Below are positions 20,232 through 33,735 of a stretch of 64,000 nucleotides of DNA, piece by piece. Each line of letters opens with the position of its first letter. Position 1 is the first letter of the stretch. The notes under the pieces were generated by a model. It saw nothing but the letters and a program-made list of their open reading frames with translations, did no database searches and had not been told where the DNA came from. The position numbers and the translations under genes are program-made. Source of the stretch: Taudactylus pleione (taxonomy: Eukaryota > Chordata > Amphibia > Anura > Myobatrachidae); the NCBI GenBank assembly GCA_031769625.1, contig JAUIMM010000088.1, positions 4,851,501 to 4,915,500 of the forward strand, read 5' to 3'.

Positions 20232-23200
20232 ATGAGACTCAGCACACACTTCTGTATGAGTCTCAGCACAGACTTCTGTCTGAGTCTCAGCACACACTTC
20301 TGTCTGAGTCTCAGCACACACTTCTGTATTAGTCTCAGCACACACTTCTGTATGAGCATACACTTCTGTAGGAGTCTCAGCACACACTTCTGTAGAAGTC
20401 TCAGCACACACTTCTGTAGGAGTCTCAGCACACACTTCTGTATAAGTCTCATCACACACTTCTGTATGAGTCTCAGCACACACTTCTGTATGAGCATACA
20501 CTTCTGTAGGAGTCTCAGCACACACTTCTGTAGGAGTCTCAGCACACACTTCTGTATGAGCATACACTTCTGTAGGAGTCTCAGCACAAACTTCTGTAGG
20601 AGTCTCAGCACACACTTCTGTAGGAGACTCAGCATACACTTCTGTGTGAGTCTCAGCACACTTCTGTATGAGACTCAGCACACACTTCTGTATGAGTCTC
20701 AGTACACACTTCTGTCTGAGTCTCACCACAGACTTCTGTCTGAGTCTCAGCACACACTTCTGTAGGAGACTCAGCACACACTTCTGTATTAGTCTCAGCA
20801 CACACTTCTGTATGAGCATACCTTTCTGTATGAGCATTCCTTTCTGTATAAGTCTCAGCACACACTTCTGTAGGAGTCTCAGCACACACTTCTGTAGGAG
20901 ACTCAGCACACACTTCTGTATGAGTCTCAGCACACACTTCGGTATGAGTCTCAGCACACACTTCTGTAGGAGACTCAGCACACACTTCTGTAGGAGTCTC
21001 AGCACACACTTCTGTAGGAGTCTCAGCACACACTTCTGTAGGAGTCTCAGCACACACTTCTGTAGGAGTCTCAGCACACACTTCTGTATAAGTCTCAGCA
21101 TACACTTCTGTAGGAGTCTCAGCACACACTTCTGTTGGAGTCTCAGCACACACTTCTGTATGAGCACACACTTCTGTAGGAGTCTCAGCACACACTTCTG
21201 TAGGAGTCTCAGCACACACTTCTGTATGAGCATACACTTCTGTAGGAGTCTCAGCACACACTTCTGTATAAGTCCCAGCACGCACTTCTGTATGAGCATA
21301 CACTTCTGTAGGAGTCTCAGCACACACTTTTGTATGAGTCTCAGCACACACTTCTGTAGGAGTCTCAGCACACACTTCTATAGGAGTCTGAGCACACACT
21401 CCTGTAGGAGTCTCAGCACACACTTCTGTATGAGCACACACTTCTGTAGGAGTCTCAGCACACACTTCTGTAGGAGTCTCAGCACACACTTCTGTATGAG
21501 CATACACTTCTGTAGGAGTCTCAGCATACACTTCTGTAGGAGTCTCAGCACACACTTCTGTAGGAGTCTCAGCACACACTTTTGTATAAGTCTCAGCACG
21601 CACTTTTGTATGAGTCTCAGCACACACTTCTGTATGAGACTCAGCACACACTTCTGTATGAGTCTCAGCACACACTTCTGTATGAGTCTCAGCACACTTC
21701 TGTTTGAGACTCAGCACTCACTTCTGTATGAGTCTCAGCACACACTTCTGTATGAGTCTCATCACACACTTCTGTCTAAGTCTCAGCACACACTTCTGTA
21801 TTAGTCTCAGCACACACTTCTGTATGAGCATACACTTCTGTAGGAGTCTCAGCACACACTTCTGTAGGAGTCTCAGCACACACTTCTGTATAAGTCTCAG
21901 CACGCACTTCAGTATGAGTCTCAGCACACACTTCTTGTATGAGCATACTCTTCTGTATAAGTCTCAGCACACACTTCTGTAGGAGTCTCAGCACACACTT
22001 CTGTAGGAGTCTCAGCACACACTTCTGTATGAGCATACACTTCTGTAGGAGTCTCAGCACACACTTCTGTAGGAGTCTCAGCACACACTTCTGTATGAGC
22101 ATACACTTCTGTAGGAGTCTCAGCACACACTTCTGTAGGAGTCTCAGCACACACTTCTGTATGAGTCTCAGCACACTTCTGTATGAGACTCAGCACACAC
22201 TTCTGTATGAGTCTCATCACACACTTCTGTCTGAGTCTCAGCACACACTTCTGTTGGAGTCTCAGCACACACTTCTGTATGAGCATACACTTCTGTAGGA
22301 GTCTCAGCACACACTTCTGTAGGAGTCTCAGCACACACTTCTGTAGGAGTCTCAGCACACAGTTCTGTATTAGTCTCAGCACACACTTCTGTATGAGACG
22401 CAGCACACACTTCTGTATGAGTCTCAGCACACTTCTGTATGAGACTCAGCACACACTTCTGTATGAGTCTCAGCACACACTTCTGTCTGAGTCTCATCAC
22501 ACACTTCTGTCTGAGTCTCAGCACACACTTCGGTAGGAGACTCAGCACACACTTCTGTATTAGTCTAAGCACACACTTCTGTATGAGCATACACTTCTGT
22601 AGGAGTCTCAGCACACACTTCTGTAGGAGTCTCAGCACACACTTCTGTATAAGTCTCAGCACACACTTCTGTATGAGTCTCAGCACACACTTCTGTATGA
22701 GCATACACTTCTGTAGGAGTCTCAGCACACACTTCTGTAGGAGTCTCAGCACACACTTCTGTATAAGTCTCAGCACACACTTATGTATGAGCATACACTT
22801 CTGTAGGAGTCTCAGCACACACTTTTGTATGAGTCTCAGCACACACTTCTGTATGAGACTCAGCACACACTTCTGTATGAGCATACACTTCTGTATGAGA
22901 CGCAGCACACACTTCTGTATGAGTCTCAGCACACACTTCTGTATGAGTCTCAGCACACACTTCTGTATGAGCACACACTTTTGTAGGAGTCTCGGCACAC
23001 ACTTCTGTAGGAGTCTCGGCACACACTTCTGTAGGAGTCTCAGCACACACTTCTGTAGGAGTCTCAGCACACACTTCTGTAGGAGTCTCAGCACACACTT
23101 CTGTAGGAGTCTCAGCACACACTTCTGTATAAGTCTCAGCACACACTTCTGTATGAGCATACACTTCTGTAGGAGTCTCAGCACACACTTTTGTATGAGT

Positions 23201-26200
23201 CTCAGCACACACTTCTGTATGAGACTCAGCACACACTTCTGTATGAGCATACACTTCTGTATGAGACGCAGCACACACTTCTGTATGAGTCTCAGCACAC
23301 ACTTCTGTATGAGTCTCAGCACACACTTCTGTATGAGCACACACTTTTGTAGGAGTCTCGGCACACACTTCTGTAGGAGTCTCGGCACACACTTCTGTAG
23401 GAGTCTCAGCACACACTTCTGTAGGAGTCTCAGCACACACTTCTGTATGAGTCTCAGCACACACTTCTGTATGAGCATACACTTCTGTAGGAGTCTCAGC
23501 ACACACTTCTGTAGGAGTCTCAGCACACACTTCTGTATAAGTCTCAGCACACACTTCTGTATGAGCATACACTTCTGTAGGAGTCTCAGCACACACTTTT
23601 GTATGAGTCTCAGCACACACTTCTGTATGAGACTCAGCACACACTTCTGTATGAGCATACACTTCTGTATGAGACGCAGCACACACTTCTGTATGAGTCT
23701 CAGCACACACTTCTGTATGAGTCTCAGCACACACTTCTGTATGAGCACACACTTTTGTAGGAGTCTCGGCACACACTTCTGTAGGAGTCTCGGCACACAC
23801 TTCTGTAGGAGTCTCGGCACACACTTCTGTAGGAGTCTCAGCACACACTTCTGTAGGAGACTCAGCACACACTTCTATATTAGTTTCAGCACACACTTCT
23901 GTATGAGCATACCTTTCTGTATAAGTCTCAGCACACACTTCTGTAGGAGTCTCAGCACACACTTCTGTATGAGTCTCAGCACACACTTCTGTATGAGTCT
24001 CAGCACACACTTCTGTATGAGACTCAGCACACACTTCTGTAGGAGACTCAGCACACACTTCTGTAGGAGTCTCAGCATACACTTCTGTATGAGTCTCAGC
24101 ACACACTTCTGTATGAGTCTCAGCACACACTTCTGTATGAGACTCAGCACACACTTCTGTATGAGTCTCAGCACACACTTCTGTAGGAGTCTCAGCACAC
24201 ACTTCTGTAGGAGTCTCAGCACACACTTCTGTAGGAGTCTCAGCACACACTTCTGTATGAGCATACACTTCTGTAGGAGTCTCGGCACACACTTCTGTAT
24301 AAGTCTCAGCACACACTTCTGTATAAGTCTCAGCACATACTTCTGTATGAGCATACACTTCTGTAGGAGTCTCAGCACACACTTCTGTAGGAGTCTCAGC
24401 ACACACTTCTGTAGGAGTCTCAGCACACTTCTGTAGGAGTCTCAGCACACACTTCTCTAGGAGTCTCAGCACACACTTCTGTAGGAGTCTCAGCACACAC
24501 TTCTGTATGAGCATACACTTCTGTAGGAGTCTCAGCATACACTTCTGTAGGAGTCTCAGCACACACTTCTGTATAAGTCTCAGCACACACTTCTGTATGA
24601 GTCTCAGCACGCACTTCTGTATGAGTCTCAGCACAAACTTCTGTATGAGACTCAGCACACACTTCTGTATGAGTCTCAGCACATACTTCTGTATGAGTCT
24701 CAGCACACACTTCTGTATGAGTCTCAGCACACACTTCTGTAGGAGTCTCAGCACACACTTCTGTAGGAGTATCAGCACACACTTCTGTATGAGTCTCAGC
24801 ACACTTCTGTAGGAGTCTCAGCACACACTTCTGTATGAGCATACACTTCTGTAGGAGTCTCAGCATACACTTCTGTAGGAGTCTCAGCACACACTTCTGT
24901 ATAAGTCTCAGCACGCACTTCTGTATGAGTCTCAGCACAAACTTCTGTATGAGACTCAGCACACACTTCTGTATGAGTCTCAGCACACACTTCTGTATGA
25001 GTCTCAGCACATACTTCTGTATGAGTCTCAGCACACACTTCTGTAGGAGTCTCAGCACACACTTCTGTAGGAGTCTCAGCACACACTTCTGTATGAGTCT
25101 CAGCACACACTTCTGTCAGAGTCTCAGCACACACTTCTGTATGAGCATACACTTCTGTAGGAGTCTCGGCACACACTTCTGTATAAGTCTCAGCACACAC
25201 TTCTGTATAAGTCTCAGCACGCACTTCTGTATGAGCATACACTTCTGTAGGAGTCTCAGCACACACTTCTGTAGGAGTCTCAGCACACACTTCTGTAGGA
25301 GTCTCAGCACACTTCTGTAGGAGTCTCAGCACACACTTCTGTAGGAGTCTCAGCACACACTTCTCTAGGAGTCTCAGCACACACTTCTGTAGGAGTCTCA
25401 GCACACAGTTCTGTATGAGCATACACTTCTGTAGGAGTCTCAGCATACACTTCTGTAGGAGTCTCAGCACACACTTCTGTATAAATCTCAGCACACACTT
25501 CTGTATGAGTCTCAGCACACACTTCTGTATGAGACTCAGCACACACTTCTGTATGAGTCTCAGCACACACTTCTGTATAAGTCTCAGCACGCACTTCTGT
25601 ATGAGTCTCAGCACAAACTTCTGTATGAGACTCAGCACACACTTCTGTAGGAGTCTCAGCACACACTTCTGTATGAGTCTCAGCACACACTTCTGTAGGA
25701 GTCTCAGCACACACTTCTGTAGGAGTCTCAGCACACACTTCTGTGTAAGTCTCAGCACACACTTCTGTAGGAGTCTCAGCACACACTACTGTAGGAGTCT
25801 CAGCACACACTTCTGTATGAGCATACACTTCTGTAGGAGTCTCAGCACACACTTCTGTATGAGTCTCAGCACACACTTCTGTATAAGTCTCAGCACGCAC
25901 TTCTGTATGAGCATACACTTCTGTAGGAGTCTCAGCACACACTTCTGTATGAGTCTCAGCACACACTTCTGTATGAGCATACTCTTCTGTAGGAGTCTCA
26001 GCACACACTTCTGTATGAGTCTCAGCACACACTTCTGTAGGAGTCTCAGCACTCACTTCTGTAGGAGTCTCAGCACACATTTCTGTATGAGCATACACTT
26101 CTGTAGGAGTCTCAGCACACACTTCTGTAGGAGTCTCAGCACACACTTCTGTATGAGCATACACTTCTGTAGGAGTCTCAGCATACACTTCTGTTGGAGT

Positions 26201-26917
26201 CTCAGCACACACTTCTGTATAAGTCTCAGCACACACTTCTGTATAAGTCTCAGCACGCACTTCTGTATGAGTCTCAGCATGCACTTCTGTATGAGTCTCA
26301 GCACACACTTCTTGTATGAGCATACACTTCTGTATAAGTCTCAGCACACACTTCTGTAGGAGTCTCAGCACACACTTCTGTAGGAGTCTCAGCACACACT
26401 TCTGTATGAGCATACACTTCTGTAGGAGTCTCAGCACACACTTCTGTAGGAGTCTCAGCACACACTTCTATAGGAGTCTCAGCACACACTTCTGTAGGAG
26501 TCTCAGCACATACTTCTGTAGGAGTCTCAGCACACAGTTCTGTATTCGTCTCAGCACACACTTCTGTATGAGACTCAGCACACACTTCTGTATGAGTCTC
26601 AGCACACTTCTGTATGAGACTCAGCACACACTTCTGTATGAGTCTCAGCACACACGTCTGTATGAGTCTCATCACACACTTCTGTCTGAGTCTCAGCACA
26701 CACTTCTGTTGGAGTCTCAGCACACACTTCTGTATGAGCATACACTTCTGTAGGAGTCTCAGCACACACTTCTGTAGGAGTCTCAGCACACACTTCTGTA
26801 GGAGTCTCAGCACACACTTCTGTAGGAGTCTCAGCACACAGTTCTGTATTAGTCTCAGCACACACTTCTGTATGAGACGCAGCACACACTTCTGTATGAG
26901 TCTCAGCACACTTCTGT
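20232..26917. repeat. Satellite higher-order unit U1 (6,686 bp)
   Basis: Counted from the recurring TGAGACTCAGCAC-TCTCAGCACAGACTTCTGTC landmark. It holds, in order, a P block with the CACCACAGACTTC variant (20725), a CTTCTTGTATGAG marker (21931), a Q block (22439), a triplicated sub-block (about 22780-23870), an R block (24507, 24835), an S block (25415) and a second CTTCTTGTATGAG marker (26310). Confidence 0.8.
22781..23870. repeat. Triplicated 366/408-bp sub-block in U1
   Basis: The variant ACTTTTGTATGAG recurs at 22821, 23187 and 23595 (spacings 366 and 408 bp). Each copy is followed by the ATGAGACGCAGCAC variant and a pair of TCTCGGCACAC monomers. The same three-copy arrangement occurs in U2 at about 29510-30600, and a single copy occurs in U6. 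Confidence 0.85.
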
Positions 26918-29900
26918 ATGAGACTCAGCACACACTTCTGTATGAGTCTCAGCACAGACTTCTGTCTGAGTCTCATCACACACTTCTGTCTGAGTCTCAG
27001 CACAAACTTCTGTATTAGTCTCAGCACACACTTCTGTATGAGCATACACTTCTGTAGGAGTCTCAGCACACACTTCTGTAGAAGTCTCAGCACACACTTC
27101 TGTAGGAGTCTCAGCACACACTTCTGTATAAGTCTCATCACACACTTCTGTATGAGTCTCAGCACACACTTCTGTATGAGCATACACTTCTGTAGGAGTC
27201 TCAGCACACACTTCTGTAGGAGTCTCAGCACACACTTCTGTATGAGCATACACTTCTGTAGGAGTCTCAGCACACACTTCTGTAGGAGTCTCAGCACACA
27301 CTTCTGTAGGAGACTCAGCATACACTTCTGTATGAGTCTCAGCACACTTCTGTATGAGACTAAGCACACACTTCTGTATGAGTCTCAGCACACACTTCTG
27401 TCTGAGTCTCACCACAGACTTCTGTCTGAGTCTCAGCACACACTTCTGTAGGAGACTCAGCACACACTTCTGTATTAGTCTCAGCACACACTTCTGTATG
27501 AGCATACCTTTCTGTATGAGCATACCTTTCTGTATAAGTCTCAGCACACACTTCTGTAGGAGTCTCAGCACACACTTCTGTAGGAGACTCAGCACACACT
27601 TCTGTATGAGTCTCAGCACACACTTCGGTATGAGTCTCAGCACACACTTCTGTAGGAGACTCATCACACACTTCTGTAGGAGTCTCAGCACACACTTCTG
27701 TAGGAGTCTCAGCACACACTTCTGTAGGAGTCTCAGCACACACTTCTGTAGGAGTCTCAGCACACACTTCTGTATGAGTACACACTTCTGTAGGAGTCTC
27801 AGCACACACTTCTGTAGGAGTCTCAGCACACACTTCTGTAGGAGTCTCAGCACACACTTCTGTATAAGTCTCAGCATACACTTCTGTAGGAGTCTCAGCA
27901 CACACTTCTGTTGGAGTCTCAGCACACACTTCTGTATGAGCACACACTTCTGTAGGAGTCTCAGCACACACTTCTGTAGGAGTCTCAGCACACACTTCTG
28001 TATGAGCATACACTTCTGTAGGAGTCTCAGCACACACTTCTGTATAAGTCCCAGCACGCACTTCTGTATGAGCATACACTTCTGTAGGAGTCTCAGCACA
28101 CACTTTTGTATGAGTCTCAGCACACACTTCTGTAGGAGTCTCAGCACACACTTCTATAGGAGTCTGAGCACACACTCCTGTAGGAGTCTCAGCACACACT
28201 TCTGTATGAGCACACACTTCTGTAGGAGTCTCAGCACACACTTCTGTAGGAGTCTCAGCACACACTTCTGTATGAGCATACACTTCTGTAGGAGTCTCAG
28301 CATACACTTCTGTAGGAGTCTCAGCACACACTTCTGTAGGAGTCTCAGCACACACTTTTGTATAAGTCTCAGCACGCACTTTTGTATGAGTCTCAGCACA
28401 CACTTCTGTATGAGACTCAGCACACACTTCTGTATGAGTCTCAGCACACACTTCTGTATGAGTCTCAGCACACTTCTGTTTGAGACTCAGCACTCACTTC
28501 TGTCTAAGTCTCAGCACACACTTCTGTATTAGTCTCAGCACACACTTCTGTATGAGCATACACTTCTGTAGGAGTCTCAGCACACACTTCTGTAGGAGTC
28601 TCAGCACACACTTCTGTATAAGTCTCAGCACGCACTTCAGTATGAGTCTCAGCACACACTTCTTGTATGAGCATACTCTTCTGTATAAGTCTCAGCACAC
28701 ACTTCTGTAGGAGTCTCAGCACACACTTCTGTAGGAGTCTCAGCACACACTTCTGTATGAGCATACACTTCTGTAGGAGTCTCAGCACACACTTCTGTAG
28801 GAGTCTCAGCACACACTTCTGTATGAGCATACACTTCTGTAGGAGTCTCAGCACACACTTCTGTAGGAGTCTCAGCACACACTTCTGTATGAGTCTCAGC
28901 ACACTTCTGTATGAGACTCAGCACACACTTCTGTATGAGTCTCATCACACACTTCTGTCTGAGTCTCAGCACACACTTCTGTTGGAGTCTCAGCACACAC
29001 TTCTGTATGAGCATACACTTCTGTAGGAGTCTCAGCACACACTTCTGTAGGAGTCTCAGCACACACTTCTGTAGGAGTCTCAGCACACAGTTCTGTATTA
29101 GTCTCAGCACACACTTCTGTATGAGACGCAGCACACACTTCTGTATGAGTCTCAGCACACTTCTGTATGAGACTCAGCACACACTTCTGTATGAGTCTCA
29201 GCACACACTTCTGTCTGAGTCTCATCACACACTTCTGTCTGAGTCTCAGCACACACTTCGGTAGGAGACTCAGCACACACTTCTGTATTAGTCTAAGCAC
29301 ACACTTCTGTATGAGCATACACTTCTGTAGGAGTCTCAGCACACACTTCTGTAGGAGTCTCAGCAGACACTTCTGTATAAGTCTCAGCACACACTTCTGT
29401 ATGAGTCTCAGCACACACTTCTGTATGAGCATACACTTCTGTAGGAGTCTCAGCACACACTTCTGTAGGAGTCTCAGCACACACTTCTGTATAAATCTCA
29501 GCACACACTTCTGTATGAGCATACACTTCTGTAGGAGTCTCAGCACACACTTTTGTATGAGTCTCAGCACACACTTCTGTATGAGACTCAGCACACACTT
29601 CTGTATGAGCATACACTTCTGTATGAGACGCAGCACACACTTCTGTATGAGTCTCAGCACACACTTCTGTATGAGTCTCAGCACACACTTCTGTATGAGC
29701 ACACACTTTTGTAGGAGTCTCGGCACACACTTCTGTAGGAGTCTCGGCACACACTTCTGTAGGAGTCTCAGCACACACTTCTGTAGGAGTCTCAGCACAC
29801 ACTTCTGTAGGAGTCTCAGCACACACTTCTGTAGGAGTCTCAGCACACACTTCTGTATAAGTCTCAGCACACACTTCTGTATGAGCATACACTTCTGTAG

Positions 29901-32900
29901 GAGTCTCAGCACACACTTTTGTATGAGTCTCAGCACACACTTCTGTATGAGACTCAGCACACACTTCTGTATGAGCATACACTTCTGTATGAGACGCAGC
30001 ACACACTTCTGTATGAGTCTCAGCACACACTTCTGTATGAGTCTCAGCACACACTTCTGTATGAGCACACACTTTTGTAGGAGTCTCGGCACACACTTCT
30101 GTAGGAGTCTCGGCACACACTTCTGTAGGAGTCTCAGCACACACTTCTGTAGGAGTCTCAGCACACACTTCTGTATGAGTCTCAGCACACACTTCTGTAT
30201 GAGCATACACTTCTGTAGGAGTCTCAGCACACACTTCTGTAGGAGTCTCAGCACACACTTCTGTATAAGTCTCAGCACACACTTCTGTATGAGCATACAC
30301 TTCTGTAGGAGTCTCAGCACACACTTTTGTATGAGTCTCAGCACACACTTCTGTATGAGACTCAGCACACACTTCTGTATGAGCATACACTTCTGTATGA
30401 GACGCAGCACACACTTCTGTATGAGTCTCAGCACACACTTCTGTATGAGTCTCAGCACACACTTCTGTATGAGCACACACTTTTGTAGGAGTCTCGGCAC
30501 ACACTTCTGTAGGAGTCTCGGCACACACTTCTGTAGGAGTCTCAGCACACACTTCTGTAGGAGTCTCAGCACACACTTCTGTAGGAGACTCAGCACACAC
30601 TTCTATATTAGTTTCAGCACACACTTCTGTATGAGCATACCTTTCTGTATAAGTCTCAGCACACACTTCTGTAGGAGTCTCAGCACACACTTCTGTAGGA
30701 GTCTCAGCACACACTTCTGTATGAGTCTCAGCACACACTTCTGTATGAGACTCAGCACACACTTCTGTATGAGTCTCAGCACACACTTCTGTATGAGTCT
30801 CAGCACACACTTCTGTAGGAGTCTCAGCACACACTTCTGTAGGAGACTCAGCACACACTTCTGTAGGAGTCTCAGCATACACTTCTGTATGAGTCTCAGC
30901 ACACACTTCTGTATGAGTCTCAGCACACACTTCTGTATGAGACTCAGCACACACTTCTGTATGAGTCTCAGCACACACTTCTGTAGGAGTCTCAGCACAC
31001 ACTTCTGTAGGAGTCTCAGCACACACTTCTGTAGGAGTCTCAGCACACACTTCTGTATGAGCACACACTTCTGTAGGAGTCTCGGCACACACTTCTGTAT
31101 AAGTCTCAGCACACACTTCTGTATAAGTCTCAGCACATACTTCTGTATGAGCATACACTTCTGTAGGAGTCTCAGCACACACTTCTGTAGGAGTCTCAGC
31201 ACACACTTCTGTAGGAGTCTCAGCACACTTCTGTAGGAGTCTCAGCACACACTTCTCTAGGAGTCTCAGCACACACTTCTGTAGGAGTCTCAGCACACAC
31301 TTCTGTATGAGCATACACTTCTGTAGGAGTCTCAGCATACACTTCTGTAGGAGTCTCAGCACACACTTCTGTATAAGTCTCAGCACACACTTCTGTAGGA
31401 GTCTCAGCACGCACTTCTGTATGAGTCTCAGCACAAACTTCTGTATGAGACTCAGCACACACTTCTGTATGAGTCTCAGCACATACTTCTGTATGAGTCT
31501 CAGCACACACTTCTGTATGAGTCTCAGCACACACTTCTGTAGGAGTCTCAGCACACACTTCTGTAGGAGTATCAGCACACACTTCTGTATGAGTCTCAGC
31601 ACACTTCTGTAGGAGTCTCAGCACACACTTCTGTATGAGCATACACTTCTGTAGGAGTCTCAGCATACACTTCTGTAGGAGTCTCAGCACACACTTCTGT
31701 ATAAGTCTCAGCACGCACTTCTGTATGAGTCTCAGCACAAACTTCTGTATGAGACTCAGCACACACTTCTGTATGAGTCTCAGCACACACTTCTGTATGA
31801 GTCTCAGCACATACTTCTGTATGAGTCTCAGCACACACTTCTGTAGGAGTCTCAGCACACACTTCTGTAGGAGTCTCAGCACACACTTCTGTATGAGTCT
31901 CAGCACACACTTCTGTCAGAGTCTCAGCACACACTTCTGTATGAGCATACACTTCTGTAGGAGTCTCGGCACACACTTCTGTATAAGTCTCAGCACACAC
32001 TTCTGTATAAGTCTCAGCACGCACTTCTGTATGAGCATACACTTCTGTAGGAGTCTCAGCACACACTTCTGTAGGAGTCTCAGCACACACTTCTGTAGGA
32101 GTCTCAGCACACTTCTGTAGGAGTCTCAGCACACACTTCTGTAGGAGTCTCAGCACACACTTCTCTAGGAGTCTCAGCACACACTTCTGTAGGAGTCTCA
32201 GCACACACTTCTGTATGAGCATACACTTCTGTAGGAGTCTCAGCATACACTTCTGTAGGAGTCTCAGCACACACTTCTGTATAAATCTCAGCACACACTT
32301 CTGTATGAGTCTCAGCACACACTTCTGTATGAGACTCAGCACACACTTCTGTATGAGTCTCAGCACACACTTCTGTATAAGTCTCAGCACGCACTTCTGT
32401 ATGAGTCTCAGCACAAACTTCTGTATGAGACTCAGCACACACTTCTGTAGGAGTCTCAGCACACACTTCTGTATGAGTCTCAGCACACACTTCTGTAGGA
32501 GTCTCAGCACACACTTCTGTAGGAGTCTCAGCACACACTTCTGTGTAAGTCTCAGCACACACTTCTGTATGAGCACACACTTCTGTAGGAGTCTCAGCAC
32601 ACACTACTGTAGGAGTCTCAGCACACACTTCTGTATGAGCATACACTTCTGTAGGAGTCTCAGCACACACTTCTGTATGAGTCTCAGCACACACTTCTGT
32701 ATAAGTCTCAGCACGCACTTCTGTATGAGCATACACTTCTGTAGGAGTCTCAGCACACACTTCTGTATGAGTCTCAGCACACACTTCTGTATGAGCATAC
32801 TCTTCTGTAGGAGTCTCAGCACACACTTCTGTATGAGTCTCAGCACACTCTTCTGTAGGAGTCTCAGCACTCACTTCTGTAGGAGTCTCAGCACACACTT

Positions 32901-33735
32901 CTGTATGAGCATACACTTCTGTAGGAGTCTCAGCACACACTTCTGTAGGAGTCTCAGCACACACTTCTGTATGAGCATACACTTCTGTAGGAGTCTCAGC
33001 ATACACTTCTGTTGGAGTCTCAGCACACACTTCTGTATAAGTCTCAGCACACACTTCTGTATAAGTCTCAGCACGCACTTCTGTATGAGTCTCAGCATGC
33101 ACTTCTGTATGAGTCTCAGCACACACTTCTTGTATGAGCATACACTTCTGTATAAGTCTCAGCACACACTTCTGTAGGAGTCTCAGCACACACTTCTGTA
33201 GGAGTCTCAGCACACACTTCTGTATGAGCATACACTTCTGTAGGAGTCTCAGCACACACTTCTGTAGGAGTCTCAGCACACACTTCTATAGGAGTCTCAG
33301 CACACACTTCTGTAGGAGTCTCAGCACATACTTCTGTAGGAGTCTCAGCACACAGTTCTGTATTCGTCTCAGCACACACTTCTGTATGAGACTCAGCACA
33401 CACTTCTGTATGAGTCTCAGCACACTTCTGTATGAGACTCAGCACACACTTCTGTATGAGTCTCAGCACACACGTCTGTATGAGTCTCATCACACACTTC
33501 TGTCTGAGTCTCAGCACACACTTCTGTTGGAGTCTCAGCACACACTTCTGTATGAGCATACACTTCTGTAGGAGTCTCAGCACACACTTCTGTAGGAGTC
33601 TCAGCACACACTTCTGTAGGAGTCTCAGCACACACTTCTGTAGGAGTCTCAGCACACAGTTCTGTATTAGTCTCAGCACACACTTCTGTATGAGACGCAG
33701 CACACACTTCTGTATGAGTCTCAGCACACTTCTGT
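26918..33735. repeat. Satellite higher-order unit U2 (6,818 bp)
   Basis: Same block order as U1: P, marker (28659), Q (29167), triplicated sub-block (about 29510-30600), R (31307, 31635), S (32215), marker (33128). Its first part shares private variants with the first part of U3 at an offset of 6,818 bp (for example GACTAAGCACAC at 27358 and 34176, and GGAGACTCATCACAC at 27655 and 34473). Confidence 0.8.
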
